From contig CAWGXI010000016.1 of assembly GCA_963826515.1 (NCBI GenBank), positions 186,001 to 250,000 of the forward strand: a stretch of DNA of 64,000 bases, given 5' to 3'. The notes beneath the pieces are model-generated. The model was not told the origin of the DNA. It saw nothing but the letters and a program-made list of their open reading frames with translations, and did not search any database. A program made the position numbers and the translations under genes. Below are positions 17,089 to 25,890 of the stretch, piece by piece. The DNA is from DATFVJ01 sp963826515. Its GTDB lineage: Bacteria > Actinomycetota > Actinomycetes > Streptosporangiales > Streptosporangiaceae. How positions within the stretch are numbered: the stretch's first letter is position 1; the number at the start of each line of letters is the position of its first letter.

Positions 17089-19538
17089 TGCGGCCGCTGC
17101 GGCTGCTTCTCGACGGTTTCGGCTCCTACCGTCACCCGGCGGACGCCGACTTCTCCGACGTCGACTTCTTCGCGCTTACCGGCCCCACCGGGTCGGGCAA
17201 GAGCACGCTCATCGACGGGCTGTGCTTCGCCCTGTACGGCACAGTCCCCCGCTGGGGAAAAGAAAACGTGATCGCGCACGCGCTCGCGCCTTCAGCGAAC
17301 ACGTGCCGCGTTTGCCTGATCTTCGAAACGGCGGGCGGGCGGTACGCCGCGGTACGGGCCCTGGCCCGCGACAAGAACGGACGGGTGCACACGAAGGAGG
17401 CGCGGCTGGAGCGCCTCGATCCCGCGGTTCCTCCTGGCGCTCCGCTCGAGGAGATCCTGCAGGCGAGCGCCGAGCAGCTCGCTGAAGGCCCCGACCAGGT
17501 CAGCGCCAGCGCGGCGGACCTGCTCGGGCTCAGCTACGAGCACTTCACCCAGTCCGTGCTGCTGCCCCAGGGCAGGTTCGCCGAGTTCCTCCAGGCCAAA
17601 CCCCGTGAGCGGCAGGACCTGCTGGTCCACTTGCTGGCGTTCGGCGTGTACGAGCGGATCGGGCAGCGTGCACGTGAACGTGCGCAGCGGGCCGCCGACC
17701 GGATGGCCGACGCGCAGCGGTTGCGTGCGGCCCTGGCCGGCGCGACCGCGGAGGCCGAGGCGGCCGCCGCTGCTCTGGTCGCGGAGCTGGCCGGCCTGGC
17801 CGCCGTCGCCGACGAGCGGCTGGCAACGCTGATGAAGGCGATCGCGCGGGCCGGCGGCGCGGCGGCGCAGGCCCAAGGCGTCCGCGAAGAAACTGTGCGG
17901 CTCGGCGCGCTCCGGATGCCCGCCGATGTCCCTGGGCTTGCGGAGCGCATCAGCACGGCCGACGCCCTCATCGCAGAAGCCGGCCAGAACCGCGAGCAGG
18001 CCGAGAAGGTGGAAGCGGAGATCAGGCACGCACGCGACCAGTTGCCTGACAAGGCCTGGCTTGAGCAATTCAGGCACGCGTACGCGCAGCGGCAGCAGCA
18101 GTCGGGACTGCTCGCACAGCAGCGGGACGCGCTCGGGCGCAGCGAGTCCCGCGAGGCGGACCTCGCCGGGAAGCTGGCAGCCGCCGAGGCGGAACTCGGC
18201 GACGCGCAGAGCGCGCTTGCAGCCGCGCGAAACGCGCACGCGGCAGCCGTTCTGGCCCAGACCCTGCGCCTCGGTGACACCTGCCCGGTGTGCTCGCGGC
18301 CGGTCACCGCGCTGCCGCACGGCATGGCGCCCGCGGACCTGACCGCCGCGCAGGCCAGGACGGACGCCGCAGCCAAGGCACACACGCGCGCGCAGGTGGC
18401 GCATCGCGATGCGGGCAAGGCCGCGGCGGGGGCGCGCAGCGCGGTGGAGGCGACCGAGCGCCGTCTCGCCGAGATCGCAGGTACCCTCGCGGGCGCCCCA
18501 GGTGAGGCGGAGGTGAACGCATCACTTGCGGCGACCGCCGAAGCCGGCGCCGCGCTCGAGCATGCGCGCCGCCGGGCACAGGGGACGCGGGCTGCCGTTG
18601 CCGCCGCCGAGCGGGCACGGACGGCGATCGCCCTGGAGGAGCGAACCGCCTGGGCGGCGCTGGCCGCATCCCGCGACACGGTGGTCGGGTTCGGCGCCCC
18701 GCCGGCCCGCGAGACTGACCTGGCCACGGCTTGGCAGTTGCTGGTGGATTGGGCCGCCGGTCAGCGCGGCGAGCGCGAGGCGCGCTTGACGGAACTGGAC
18801 GCCGAGGCCGGCGCGCTGCGGGGCGCGGCCCGCGAGCAGGCCGCTGACCTGCTGGCGCTGCTGGCGGGTTGCGGCATAGATACCGCCTCGGCGGTAGCCG
18901 ACCCGGCCCAGGCGCCGGTGCTTGTGGCCCGCCGCCGCGCCCAGGCGGAAACCGAACTTGACGTGCTGCGCAGGGACCGCAGACAAGTCGCGGAGCTGGA
19001 TGCGCAGGTCGCCGCCCGTCGCGAGGAAGAGCAGGTCGCGAACATGCTCGGCGGCTTGCTCAGGGCGAACACGTTCGAGCGCTGGCTGTGCAGCGAGGCG
19101 CTCGACTCGCTGGTGACAGAGGCTTCGGCGACGCTGATGGAACTGTCGGGCAACCAGTACCAGCTTGATCGCGACGACCGCAACGATCTGGTCGTCATCG
19201 ACTACAACGATGCGGGGACCCGCCGCCCGGTGCACACGCTGTCAGGCGGCGAGACATTCCAGGCGTCGCTCGCGCTGGCGCTCGCACTGTCGCATCAGGT
19301 CATCGCGCTGTCAGCCGGTATGCGTGACCTGAACTCGATGTTCCTCGACGAGGGATTTGGCACCCTCGACGAGGACACACTGGATACGGTCGCCACGACC
19401 CTGGAACGGCTCGCCGCGGACTCCGGCCGGATGGTCGGTGTCGTCACCCATGTCGCTGCGCTCGCGGACCGGGTCCCCGTCAGGTTCGTCGTGAGCCGCG
19501 ATGGCGGGTCGTCGGTGCTGCGCAAGGAGCGGGTATGA
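17088..19538 (+). CDS. sbcC: SMC-like ATPase SbcC (Rad50 homologue)
   Basis: The 816-residue ATPase partners SbcD. The N-terminal P-loop GPTGSGKST is at residues 32-40. Two long Ala/Glu/Arg-rich coiled-coil arms flank a zinc hook, CPVC, at Cys399 and Cys402. The C-terminal lobe has the ABC signature LSGGE (718-722) and Walker B MFLDEGFGTLDEDTL. It is shorter than typical SbcC (about 1000 residues), so the arms are short. The ATG at 17088 shares bases with the sbcD stop (TGATG). A GTG one codon earlier (17085) is an alternative. The stop overlaps the next start as ATGA, which indicates translational coupling. Confidence 0.93.
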   Translation: MRPLRLLLDGFGSYRHPADADFSDVDFFALTGPTGSGKSTLIDGLCFALYGTVPRWGKENVIAHALAPSANTCRVCLIFETAGGRYAAVRALARDKNGRVHTKEARLERLDPAVPPGAPLEEILQASAEQLAEGPDQVSASAADLLGLSYEHFTQSVLLPQGRFAEFLQAKPRERQDLLVHLLAFGVYERIGQRARERAQRAADRMADAQRLRAALAGATAEAEAAAAALVAELAGLAAVADERLATLMKAIARAGGAAAQAQGVREETVRLGALRMPADVPGLAERISTADALIAEAGQNREQAEKVEAEIRHARDQLPDKAWLEQFRHAYAQRQQQSGLLAQQRDALGRSESREADLAGKLAAAEAELGDAQSALAAARNAHAAAVLAQTLRLGDTCPVCSRPVTALPHGMAPADLTAAQARTDAAAKAHTRAQVAHRDAGKAAAGARSAVEATERRLAEIAGTLAGAPGEAEVNASLAATAEAGAALEHARRRAQGTRAAVAAAERARTAIALEERTAWAALAASRDTVVGFGAPPARETDLATAWQLLVDWAAGQRGEREARLTELDAEAGALRGAAREQAADLLALLAGCGIDTASAVADPAQAPVLVARRRAQAETELDVLRRDRRQVAELDAQVAARREEEQVANMLGGLLRANTFERWLCSEALDSLVTEASATLMELSGNQYQLDRDDRNDLVVIDYNDAGTRRPVHTLSGGETFQASLALALALSHQVIALSAGMRDLNSMFLDEGFGTLDEDTLDTVATTLERLAADSGRMVGVVTHVAALADRVPVRFVVSRDGGSSVLRKERV

Positions 19539-20524
19539 GCGCGCCGGCCACCCTGGCCCGCGGCTTGTTCACCGTGGATCCGTGGGACCCGTCCTACGGC
19601 CTGGCCTTCGGTGACGAACTGGAGGACGGTGCGCCCCCCGGTTCGAGCGCACAGCTGGATCTGGACCTGGAGCGGCCGGCCGAACGGTGGCGCCCTGTCG
19701 GCCCTGACCCGACGGCAAGCCTTCCCGGCGTGGTGCTTTTCCTCGATGGCGTGCGCCGCATCGATGCCCGGATCTGGGTCCACGGCGACAGCCCGCAGCC
19801 GGCACCGGGCATCGCCGCGTCCTTCGCGGCCGGTCTCGTCTGCTGTGACGGCGAGGCGCGCATCGCCGAGGTCACCGTGCAGCGGGCCCTTTTCACCGCG
19901 GCTGCCGGGCCTGCCGGCATCGCCACCAGGCACGGCCGCTACCCGGCGCGGCAGGCCGGCGCAAGCGGCCCCGATCCGCTGTCCCTGGCGCTGCAGCGGG
20001 GGCTCACGGAAACCGAGGTCGAACTCGCGACGAGGTTCCGTGCACAGTGGCCGGGCGGAGACGATCTGCTCATCGTCGACGGTCCGCTTCGCGGCCGCAC
20101 CCACCTGGAGCGCACGGTCGGCTACATCAAGACCCACCACGCGTCCTACCTGCCTGCGGGACAGGCCGCCGTCGTTGCCTCACTCGCACCAGGGCAGCGC
20201 ACCCCGGTGTTCGGCATGGGAACCTCCTGGCGCCGCAGCGCCTGGTATCTGCGGCTGCCCAGTGGTCATGGCGCGGGTGGCCAGGGCGCGCCCTGGTCTG
20301 GTGTGGTGCGGCTCGAATGCTCCGCGGACCTGCCAGCCACGAGGGCCACGCGGCTCGCCGACCTGACCGCCCGGCTCCTCCCGCCGCTTGCCAGCACGCC
20401 GCACAAGGATCCCCGCGCTCCGCAGAACCTCGTCCCCATCGGCGGCCTCGAACGCGAACTCCGGCACAGGCTCGGCGACCAGCAACTGCTCTACCGTGCT
20501 CTCCGCGCCGCCGCTGTTGCCTGA
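19535..20524 (+). CDS. nurA: NurA-like nuclease
   Basis: The 329-residue protein has the layout of the NurA nuclease family. A first catalytic Asp lies in VVLFLDGVRR (Asp71), a second in LLIVDGPLRG (Asp182), and a VGYIKTHHASYL segment follows at 195-206. The last third (GLERELRHRLGDQQLLYRAL) fits the family C-terminus. NurA is a 5'-3' exonuclease and endonuclease that works with HerA. Its ATG overlaps the sbcC stop by four bases, and it closes the four-gene set. Assignment rests on motif order and context, since NurA sequences diverge widely. Confidence 0.75.
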   Translation: MSAPATLARGLFTVDPWDPSYGLAFGDELEDGAPPGSSAQLDLDLERPAERWRPVGPDPTASLPGVVLFLDGVRRIDARIWVHGDSPQPAPGIAASFAAGLVCCDGEARIAEVTVQRALFTAAAGPAGIATRHGRYPARQAGASGPDPLSLALQRGLTETEVELATRFRAQWPGGDDLLIVDGPLRGRTHLERTVGYIKTHHASYLPAGQAAVVASLAPGQRTPVFGMGTSWRRSAWYLRLPSGHGAGGQGAPWSGVVRLECSADLPATRATRLADLTARLLPPLASTPHKDPRAPQNLVPIGGLERELRHRLGDQQLLYRALRAAAVA

Positions 20525-20889
20525 TACACGCACCTCGTACGAGGCTCCACGGTGGCGGCGCGCCTTTGCCCGGAGTTCGCATCGACATCGCCGTCGATCC
20601 GATCGTCACCTGGCCCGGCGGCCTGGACCGATCCGGCGAGCCGGTAGGGACCGGGATCGGTGGGCTGCTCAGCCGCGGGCCGGCCGGGTAGCGCCGACGG
20701 GAACCACAGGGGCCACGTCGCCGGGCCGAGACCGGCCCCCAGCATCGTCCAAATGGCGGATGTCTCGCCCGCGCTGCGGAGGCACGCTGAGAACGTAGCT
20801 GCCACCTGTGAGGGCATCGGCCGCCGGCGGAAGGCCGGCCGGAGCCACCAGGGCGGCATCCGCACCCGCTGATCCCTTATGGGGGAGCC
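20525..20889. other. 365-bp spacer
   Basis: This follows the nuclease operon. No convincing gene, RNA or repeat is seen. It should contain the operon terminator and the promoter of the DUF5999 gene. Confidence 0.4.
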
Positions 20890-21141
20890 ATGACCCACCC
20901 GCTCGCGCCGCCACCGAGGTCAGTTCACCGCCTGTTGAACGCGATGTGCCAGCATCAGCCGCGATGCCCGGATGCACTGGCGCCGGATCGCAGCGCTGCG
21001 CGGGCCGTGGCTAGCCATCCCGAGCAGGGGTGGAGCCTGCGGTGCAACGGTGTCGTGTTGTTTGACGATGCCGGGGAACTGCTCCCGGACGGCCGAGCCG
21101 TCTCCCCTGCGTCCACCTGCGTGGTGGTCGCGGCCGCCTGA
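20890..21141 (+). CDS. DUF5999 family small protein
   Basis: The 83-residue frame contains the actinobacterial DUF5999 pattern: MCQHQPRCPDA, then RAVASHPEQGWSLRCNGVVLFDDAGELLPDG. Function is unknown. The conserved Cys residues (three in all, the last in LRCNG) suggest metal binding. The ATG has GGGGGAG upstream. The ATG at residue 19 (MCQHQ) is where many homologues begin and is an alternative start. Confidence 0.75.
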   Translation: MTHPLAPPPRSVHRLLNAMCQHQPRCPDALAPDRSAARAVASHPEQGWSLRCNGVVLFDDAGELLPDGRAVSPASTCVVVAAA

Positions 21142-21183
21142 GCGGGGGAGAAATGGCGGTTAGCGAGGAGAGGATGATGGCCG

Positions 21184-21423
21184 GTGCGCATCACTGACCG
21201 GGCGCGAGCAAACAGGGCGCACGTGCGCAGGCTGCTTAGGCAAAACCAGCCTGAGTTCGCCGCCGCGCTTGAATCGGTTGAACGGGAGTTGTTGTGTCCC
21301 ACATGCCTGGGCACCGTCGCGGGATGTGAGCGGAGTGATCACCCGCGCTGCCGCAAGGTCCCGCCAGCCGACGGGATCCCGCAGCCATCGGGCCGGCGCC
21401 GCGCCGGCCGGCCCGATGGCTGA
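21184..21423 (+). CDS. small protein with CxxC motif, unknown function
   Basis: A GTG preceded by GAGAGGATG opens a 79-codon frame: a basic helical N-terminus (RARANRAHVRRLLRQNQPEF), then LLCPTCLGTVAGCERSDHPRC with four Cys and one His, which could bind zinc. The 3' end overlaps a strong hairpin. I do not recognise the family. The gene is convergent with the NlpC/P60 gene. Confidence 0.4.
   Translation: MRITDRARANRAHVRRLLRQNQPEFAAALESVERELLCPTCLGTVAGCERSDHPRCRKVPPADGIPQPSGRRRAGRPDG
21383..21421. terminator. 15-bp stem hairpin between convergent genes
   Basis: A perfect stem, AGCCATCGGGCCGGC (21383-21397), pairs with 21407-21421 around a 9-base loop. It lies between a plus-strand gene ending at 21423 and a minus-strand gene ending at 21454, the right place for a bidirectional terminator. 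Confidence 0.6.
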
Positions 21424-21453
21424 TCTGGCGCCCGGTTACTTTCGTGCGGCCAT

Positions 21454-21912
21454 TTACCCGGCGCCCTTCACGCGGTAAAAAGCCGTGGGGTACCAGTAGG
21501 CGTTGTACCACGCCCATCCGATCCGGGTGCCAGAGTTATGCGCCCCGAACGTTATACTGGCGCGATCGAACAGCTCCACGTGCCCGGTGCCAAAGAACGC
21601 CAAGTCTCCCCGGCGGGCCTGGGCGTGGCTTATCCGGGTGAGACGGCCGCTGCGGAGCATGTCGTTGGTTGTCCGGCCCAGCGAGATGTGAACGTGCCGG
21701 TAGGCGGTATAGACAAGCCCGGAACAGTCATAGCACGACGGGCCTGTGCCGCCCCAGCAGTACCACTTGCCATGTTGCGCGAGGGCGTACTGATAGGCGC
21801 CCGAGCGCAGCGGTTGCCGTACGGTACTGGTCGCGGCATGGGCTGGCTGGGTCAGGAACACGAGCGAAAGAACAGCCAGCGACATCATGATCGCGGACAT
21901 GCGTAGTACCAT
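21454..21912 (-). CDS. secreted NlpC/P60 family cell-wall hydrolase
   Basis: The 152-residue protein starts with a signal peptide (MVLRMSAIMMSLAVLSLVFL, cleavage expected after PAHA). It continues into a compact NlpC/P60 domain with the catalytic Cys in CYDCSGLVYTAYRH, and a His in GTGHVELF. Such enzymes cut gamma-D-Glu-diaminoacid bonds in peptidoglycan. The ATG at 21912 has AAGGAG nine bases upstream and places the signal peptide correctly. The frame extends further upstream without family signal. Confidence 0.85.
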   Translation of the reverse strand: MVLRMSAIMMSLAVLSLVFLTQPAHAATSTVRQPLRSGAYQYALAQHGKWYCWGGTGPSCYDCSGLVYTAYRHVHISLGRTTNDMLRSGRLTRISHAQARRGDLAFFGTGHVELFDRASITFGAHNSGTRIGWAWYNAYWYPTAFYRVKGAG

Positions 21913-22528
21913 TTTTTCTCCTTGCTTCGGGTGAGATCGTCCCGCTCGATCCAACGGCGGCCCCTCTCCCGTTACCAGGCACATTGCTTTTCGACGATTG
22001 CACGTGCAGGCGGGATAAGTGAATGGCATCACGGCAAGTATTACGCTGTGTAACAATCCGTTCAGCGCCATACACGGCGGCTTTCCTGTGGCCTCATGAG
22101 CCCGGCATCACGCGGTAAGAGGTGCCGCCATTTGCACGGGCATATGTAAGGGGTGCGCTCACGCAGCGTCCGTGGGAGTTGGTCACGTTTCCGCAGGTGA
22201 GATGCGGTAGAGCAGGTCATGTAAGAACCGATCACACAAAGACCGTGCGTCGTAAGGGTCACTCCAGTGAACGGACGATTCGCCAACTACGGAGAGAATT
22301 CACGAAATCACGATTTGGTAACTTACACAATTCCAAAAGAACTACACCGTGTGATTGCAATCGAATAATTACTTAGAGCAATAATGACTTGATAGTCATG
22401 CGCTGGCGTATTGCCATGCACTGTGCTGGAAGTTGGACGTAAGTATTCGGAAGTCGTGTGACGGAGGCTGGGCGGGCTGTCGTGCGACACGGTGGGCGTG
22501 GTGCGTGGTTTGCGGCTGGTGATGGTGT
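21913..22528. other. 616-bp spacer with an AT-rich island
   Basis: The segment holds the promoter of the NlpC/P60 gene and the left flank of the IS66 remnant. About 22270-22390 is strikingly AT-rich for this genome (ACGAAATCACGATTTGG, AATAATTACTTAGAGCAATA). No protein or known riboswitch core is visible. It may be a mobile-element edge or foreign DNA. Confidence 0.45.
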
Positions 22529-23300
22529 TTGCTGTGCGGCGTGGCGGTTGCGGCAGGTGTTGTCCTGGATCTGGCGGATGCTGAGGCGTCGCCTGAGGAT
22601 GTGCTGGCTGCGGCGCTGGAGGCGAACCAGGAGCTGGCGCGGCTGGCGGGTAAGCTGCGCGAGGAGAACGCCCGGCTTCGCCAGGAGAACGCGGAGCAGG
22701 CGGCTGAGCTGGACCGGTTGCGCGCTGACCTGGCGGTTTTACAGCGGATGGTGTTCGGGAGGTCGTCGGAGCGGGCGAGGCCGGGGCCTGCTGGCGGTGA
22801 GGATGAGGCCGGCGGTGACGGGGACCGGGGCCGGGCCGGCGGCAAGGGCGGCAGGCGCGGCCCGGGGGCCCGGGCGGGGCGGCGGGATTACTCGCATCTG
22901 CCCCGGTTCAAGGTGGTCTGGGACTTTCCCGGGGGCGGGTACTGCTGCCCGGAGTGCGGGGCGCCGTTCACGCTGCTGGGCGATCATGTCGCGGAGCAGC
23001 TGGACTGGCTGGTGATCGTGCGGGTGCGGGCGGACTGCCGGCGCCGGTACCGGGTCCCGGCGACGGTGACGGCGCCCGGCCCGCCGAAGGCGATCGGCAA
23101 GGGCCTTTTCTCTAACGCGTTCATCGCGATGGTCTTCGTGGAGCGGTTCGCGGCGGGGCGGAGCATGAACTCCCTGGTCGCTGGCCTGGGCAGGCAGGGC
23201 GCGGACATCCACGCCGCGCGGGGAGTGCGCGCAGGGGGAGCTCGTGGCACCTGCACGCCGACGAGACGACCTGGCGGATACCCAGCGCGCCCTATAACGG
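22529..23300 (+). pseudogene. IS66-family transposase (TnpC) remnant
   Basis: The frame shows the IS66 N-terminal coiled coil (LREENARLRQENAEQAAELD), the LQRMVFGRSSER motif, and the zinc-binding domain (CCPECGAPF, then QLDWLVIVRVRADC). It continues through LFSNAFIAMVFVERFAAGRSMNSL, after which a deletion shifts the frame. The first part of the catalytic domain (WHLHADETTWRIP) is readable only in another frame near 23245-23286. The remainder of the DDE domain is missing, so the element is inactive. I see no intact terminal repeats. Confidence 0.8.
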
Positions 23301-23423
23301 AGGCAGGCGATCGCCTCCGAGAGCGCGTCGCGGCGGGATTGCTGGGGCGGTCGCGGCCAATCGCGGGGCCCCGCGCAGCCCACGGCCATCGCCGGGCAGC
23401 AGATCCTGCTACATTTCAGCAGG

Positions 23424-23588
23424 TCACGCGGGCTTGGCCGCCGTCGGCGTCCCGTCAGTTACGCACTTCGCGCAGACGTGCTTACCTGTCGTGGGAATGC
23501 GATGCGATACGCGAGACGTGCGACAGGAGTAACAGCGCTGGCCACCGTAGCCCATGAAGCGGAACAAATTAACGAAAAAGTGTGTCAT
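23424..23588 (-). CDS. small CxxC-CxxC zinc-ribbon protein
   Basis: An ATG with GGGAG five bases upstream opens a 54-codon frame. It has MTHFFVNLFRFMGYGGQ, then CYSC and CAKC separated by 17 residues (VSHRIPTTGKHV in the loop). The paired CxxC knuckles suggest a zinc ribbon. The good ribosome site and the motif support a real gene, although it is too short for a firm call. The same frame stays open upstream without recognisable sequence. Confidence 0.45.
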   Translation of the reverse strand: MTHFFVNLFRFMGYGGQRCYSCRTSRVSHRIPTTGKHVCAKCVTDGTPTAAKPA

Positions 23589-23861
23589 CAATACTCCCGA
23601 ACTCATTAGCAGCCAGAAAAGGGAGGGCGGATAACGGACTGGCCTGCGGGCTCCGCACTTCCCTGACAGGAGCTGAATGCACCGCGATGCCAGGCCCCGG
23701 CCGAGCGCCGCCCGGGCCGGGCCGGGCAGTGCCTGCGGGACGAGGCAAGGGATCAGCGACAGCCCGGCGTGCGGGCCACGGGGAGCCAGGCGATACCGGG
23801 AAGCTGAGCGCACCGTGGGAGAGTGCTGAACAACGCTGCGTCGCCGGCGCGAGGAAGACGA

Positions 23862-23972
23862 ATCTCGTAGACCGCCGGCTCGTGGACCTAGGCCTGGCGG
23901 ACCGCCGGCTCGTGGACCTAGGGCTCGTGGACCTAGGACTAGCGGACCTAGGACTAGCGGACCCAGGAGACG
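23862..23972. repeat. tandem repeat built on CTCGTGGACCTAGG
   Basis: About six 15-bp units alternate between CTCGTGGACCTAGG- and CTAGCGGACCTAGG-type forms. They contain several CCTAGG palindromes. The surrounding 23300-24430 region otherwise shows only the small zinc-ribbon frame. Confidence 0.8.
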
Positions 23973-24430
23973 GGCGGCACGGAAGGCTACTCGAGCAACC
24001 AGCACGCCCTGCACGATCACGCAGTCCTGGTGCACGGCTCATCCGACCACTCCCCTGGCAGGCATAAAGCTCAACTGCCTGGGTCCGGAGCAGCGTTGTC
24101 GAGAACTGATCGCCAGTATGGCAAAGCGGCCGCTGCTTTGGCAATGCTCCACGTGACCTGAGCCGAATGCCCATAAATTGGCCCCGCCAAGTGGCTCGCG
24201 CCTCTCGGTCTCGAGCCACCTGGGTCGTCACGCGGGCCGACCTCGCGCGAGTTGACGAGCTCCAGGTCAGTCCCGGCGGCACTGTCCTTGATGAGCCGGT
24301 TGCCGTGCCCAAGCACTACCAGATGGGATGTGTGGGACCGCTGTGACGTGCGTGCGCACTGGGGCGCGGAGGCGATTGAGGCGCGGGCCGATGCTGGGGT
24401 GCGTGGGCTGACGCGGCCCGCCGGCTTCGG

Positions 24431-25843
24431 TCAGTGCAGCAGGTCAGCGACCGTTGCGATGCCCGACTCGATTGCGCGTTCGCTGACGTTCCCGAATCCG
24501 AGTACGAGCTGAGGCGGGCAGGCCACGCGGGCCGCGCGGTAGAGGTCCATCCCGTACAGGCCGACCAAGCGTTCACGCGCGGCGGCGACCACTGCCTGCT
24601 CGTCGGCCGAGTCCGGCAGGTGAGCGACAGCATGGAACCCCGCGGCCAAACCGGTCAGCGTGATGTCGCGCGCATGCCTGGCGAGGGCGTCGATGAGCAC
24701 GTCTCGGCGACGGCCGTATGTGCCGCGCATGCGGCGCAGGTGCCGGTCGTACCTACCCGACTCAAGCAGCGCCGCAAGCGCAAGCTGATCCAGGCCTGAG
24801 GAGCCGCGGTCACCGATCCGCTTCTCGTCCGCAACGGCGTCGGCCAGTGCAGGCGGTGCGAGTACCCAGCCGAGCCGTACGGCCGGCGCGAGCGCTTTGC
24901 TCACGGTCCCGATGACGAAGACACGGTCAGGGGCAAGCCCCTGCAGCACGCCGATTGGCTCTCGGTCGTAGCGGAACTCCGAGTCGTAATCGTCCTCGAG
25001 GATGAATGCGTCGCTCCGGCTCGCCCATTCCACCAAGGCGTGGCGCCGCTCAGCGGCGAGCACAACGCCCGTGGGTGACTGGTGCGCTGGGGTGACCACG
25101 ACGACGCGCGCGCCGCTCGCATCGAGTGCTGCCACGTCCAGGCCAAGTTCGTCGACCGGCGCGGGCACGACGCGTACACCCGCCGCGCCAGCTGCCCGCG
25201 CGGCGTCACTGGCATCAGCGGGCCCGTAGCCCGGTTCCTCGAACGCCACGCTACGAACGCCAAGCTGCGTCAGCACACGCAGTACGAGGTTGAGCCCCTG
25301 GGCGAACCCAGTGCATACGACGATGCGCTCCGGTTCCGCAGCCGCGGCACGCACGCGTCGCAGGTATCCAGCGAGCACGTCCCGCAGCACGACGCTGCCG
25401 CGCGGGTCGCCGTAATCGAGGTCCGGCGTTGCCACCCTCATGCAGGCCTCCCGTGTTGCCCACACCCAATCGCTCCGGGGGAAGCTCCCCAGCTCGGGTA
25501 CGCCGGAACGGAAGTCTGCGATCAAGCGCGGCGGTGGCGGCGCGGCCGCGGTCGCAGGGGGTGCCCGGTAACCACCGGCCGCAACACGGGTGGCCGAACC
25601 AACCTGGCTCTTCAGGTAGCCCTCGGCGAGCAACTGGCCGTAGCACTCCTGCACCAGGCCGCGCGACACGCTCAGCTCGCGGGCGAGTTCGCGCGATGAA
25701 GGCAGCCGCTCGCCGGCCTGAAGCCGTCCAGCACGGATCACCGCACGGAGCCCGTCCTCAAGCTGGGACCGGAGCAGTTGATCTGACTCACGGTCGAGGC
25801 GAAGCAGTAGCTCAGGCCCCAAACCGGACCACTGAATCGGCAT
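24431..25843 (-). CDS. MocR/PdxR-type regulator (GntR HTH plus aminotransferase domain)
   Basis: The 470-residue protein has an N-terminal winged helix-turn-helix (LRAVIRAGRLQAGERLPSSR, ELSVSRGLVQECYGQLLAEG). This is joined to a fold-type I aminotransferase-like domain with the PLP lysine in VIGTVSKALAPAVRLGW and an Asp in ILEDDYDSEFRYD. MocR proteins sense PLP or amino compounds and control neighbouring genes. Its ATG lies 47 bp from the divergent MFS gene, which is the likely target. That gene is now broken. Confidence 0.92.
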   Translation of the reverse strand: MPIQWSGLGPELLLRLDRESDQLLRSQLEDGLRAVIRAGRLQAGERLPSSRELARELSVSRGLVQECYGQLLAEGYLKSQVGSATRVAAGGYRAPPATAAAPPPPRLIADFRSGVPELGSFPRSDWVWATREACMRVATPDLDYGDPRGSVVLRDVLAGYLRRVRAAAAEPERIVVCTGFAQGLNLVLRVLTQLGVRSVAFEEPGYGPADASDAARAAGAAGVRVVPAPVDELGLDVAALDASGARVVVVTPAHQSPTGVVLAAERRHALVEWASRSDAFILEDDYDSEFRYDREPIGVLQGLAPDRVFVIGTVSKALAPAVRLGWVLAPPALADAVADEKRIGDRGSSGLDQLALAALLESGRYDRHLRRMRGTYGRRRDVLIDALARHARDITLTGLAAGFHAVAHLPDSADEQAVVAAARERLVGLYGMDLYRAARVACPPQLVLGFGNVSERAIESGIATVADLLH

Positions 25844-25890
25844 GACATTGGAACTTATCAGGCTCCACTTCGGACTTTAGCGTTCGAGTC

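Noticed and set aside
17292..18727. Long minus-strand frames of 370-400 codons
   Set aside because: They mirror the coiled-coil arms of sbcC, whose biased codons leave antisense frames open. No motifs are present.
20525..20691. Possible extra gene after nurA
   Set aside because: Open frame without a start signal, domain or codon pattern that I can support.
22062..22290. Possible c-di-AMP (ydaO-type) riboswitch before the NlpC/P60 gene
   Set aside because: Actinobacterial cell-wall hydrolases often have one, but I could not find its conserved core segments on the minus strand here.
23862..23972. Pentapeptide-repeat protein (ADLGL-like translation)
   Set aside because: The apparent repeats follow from a 15-bp DNA repeat. 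There is no start signal and too few units for the fold.
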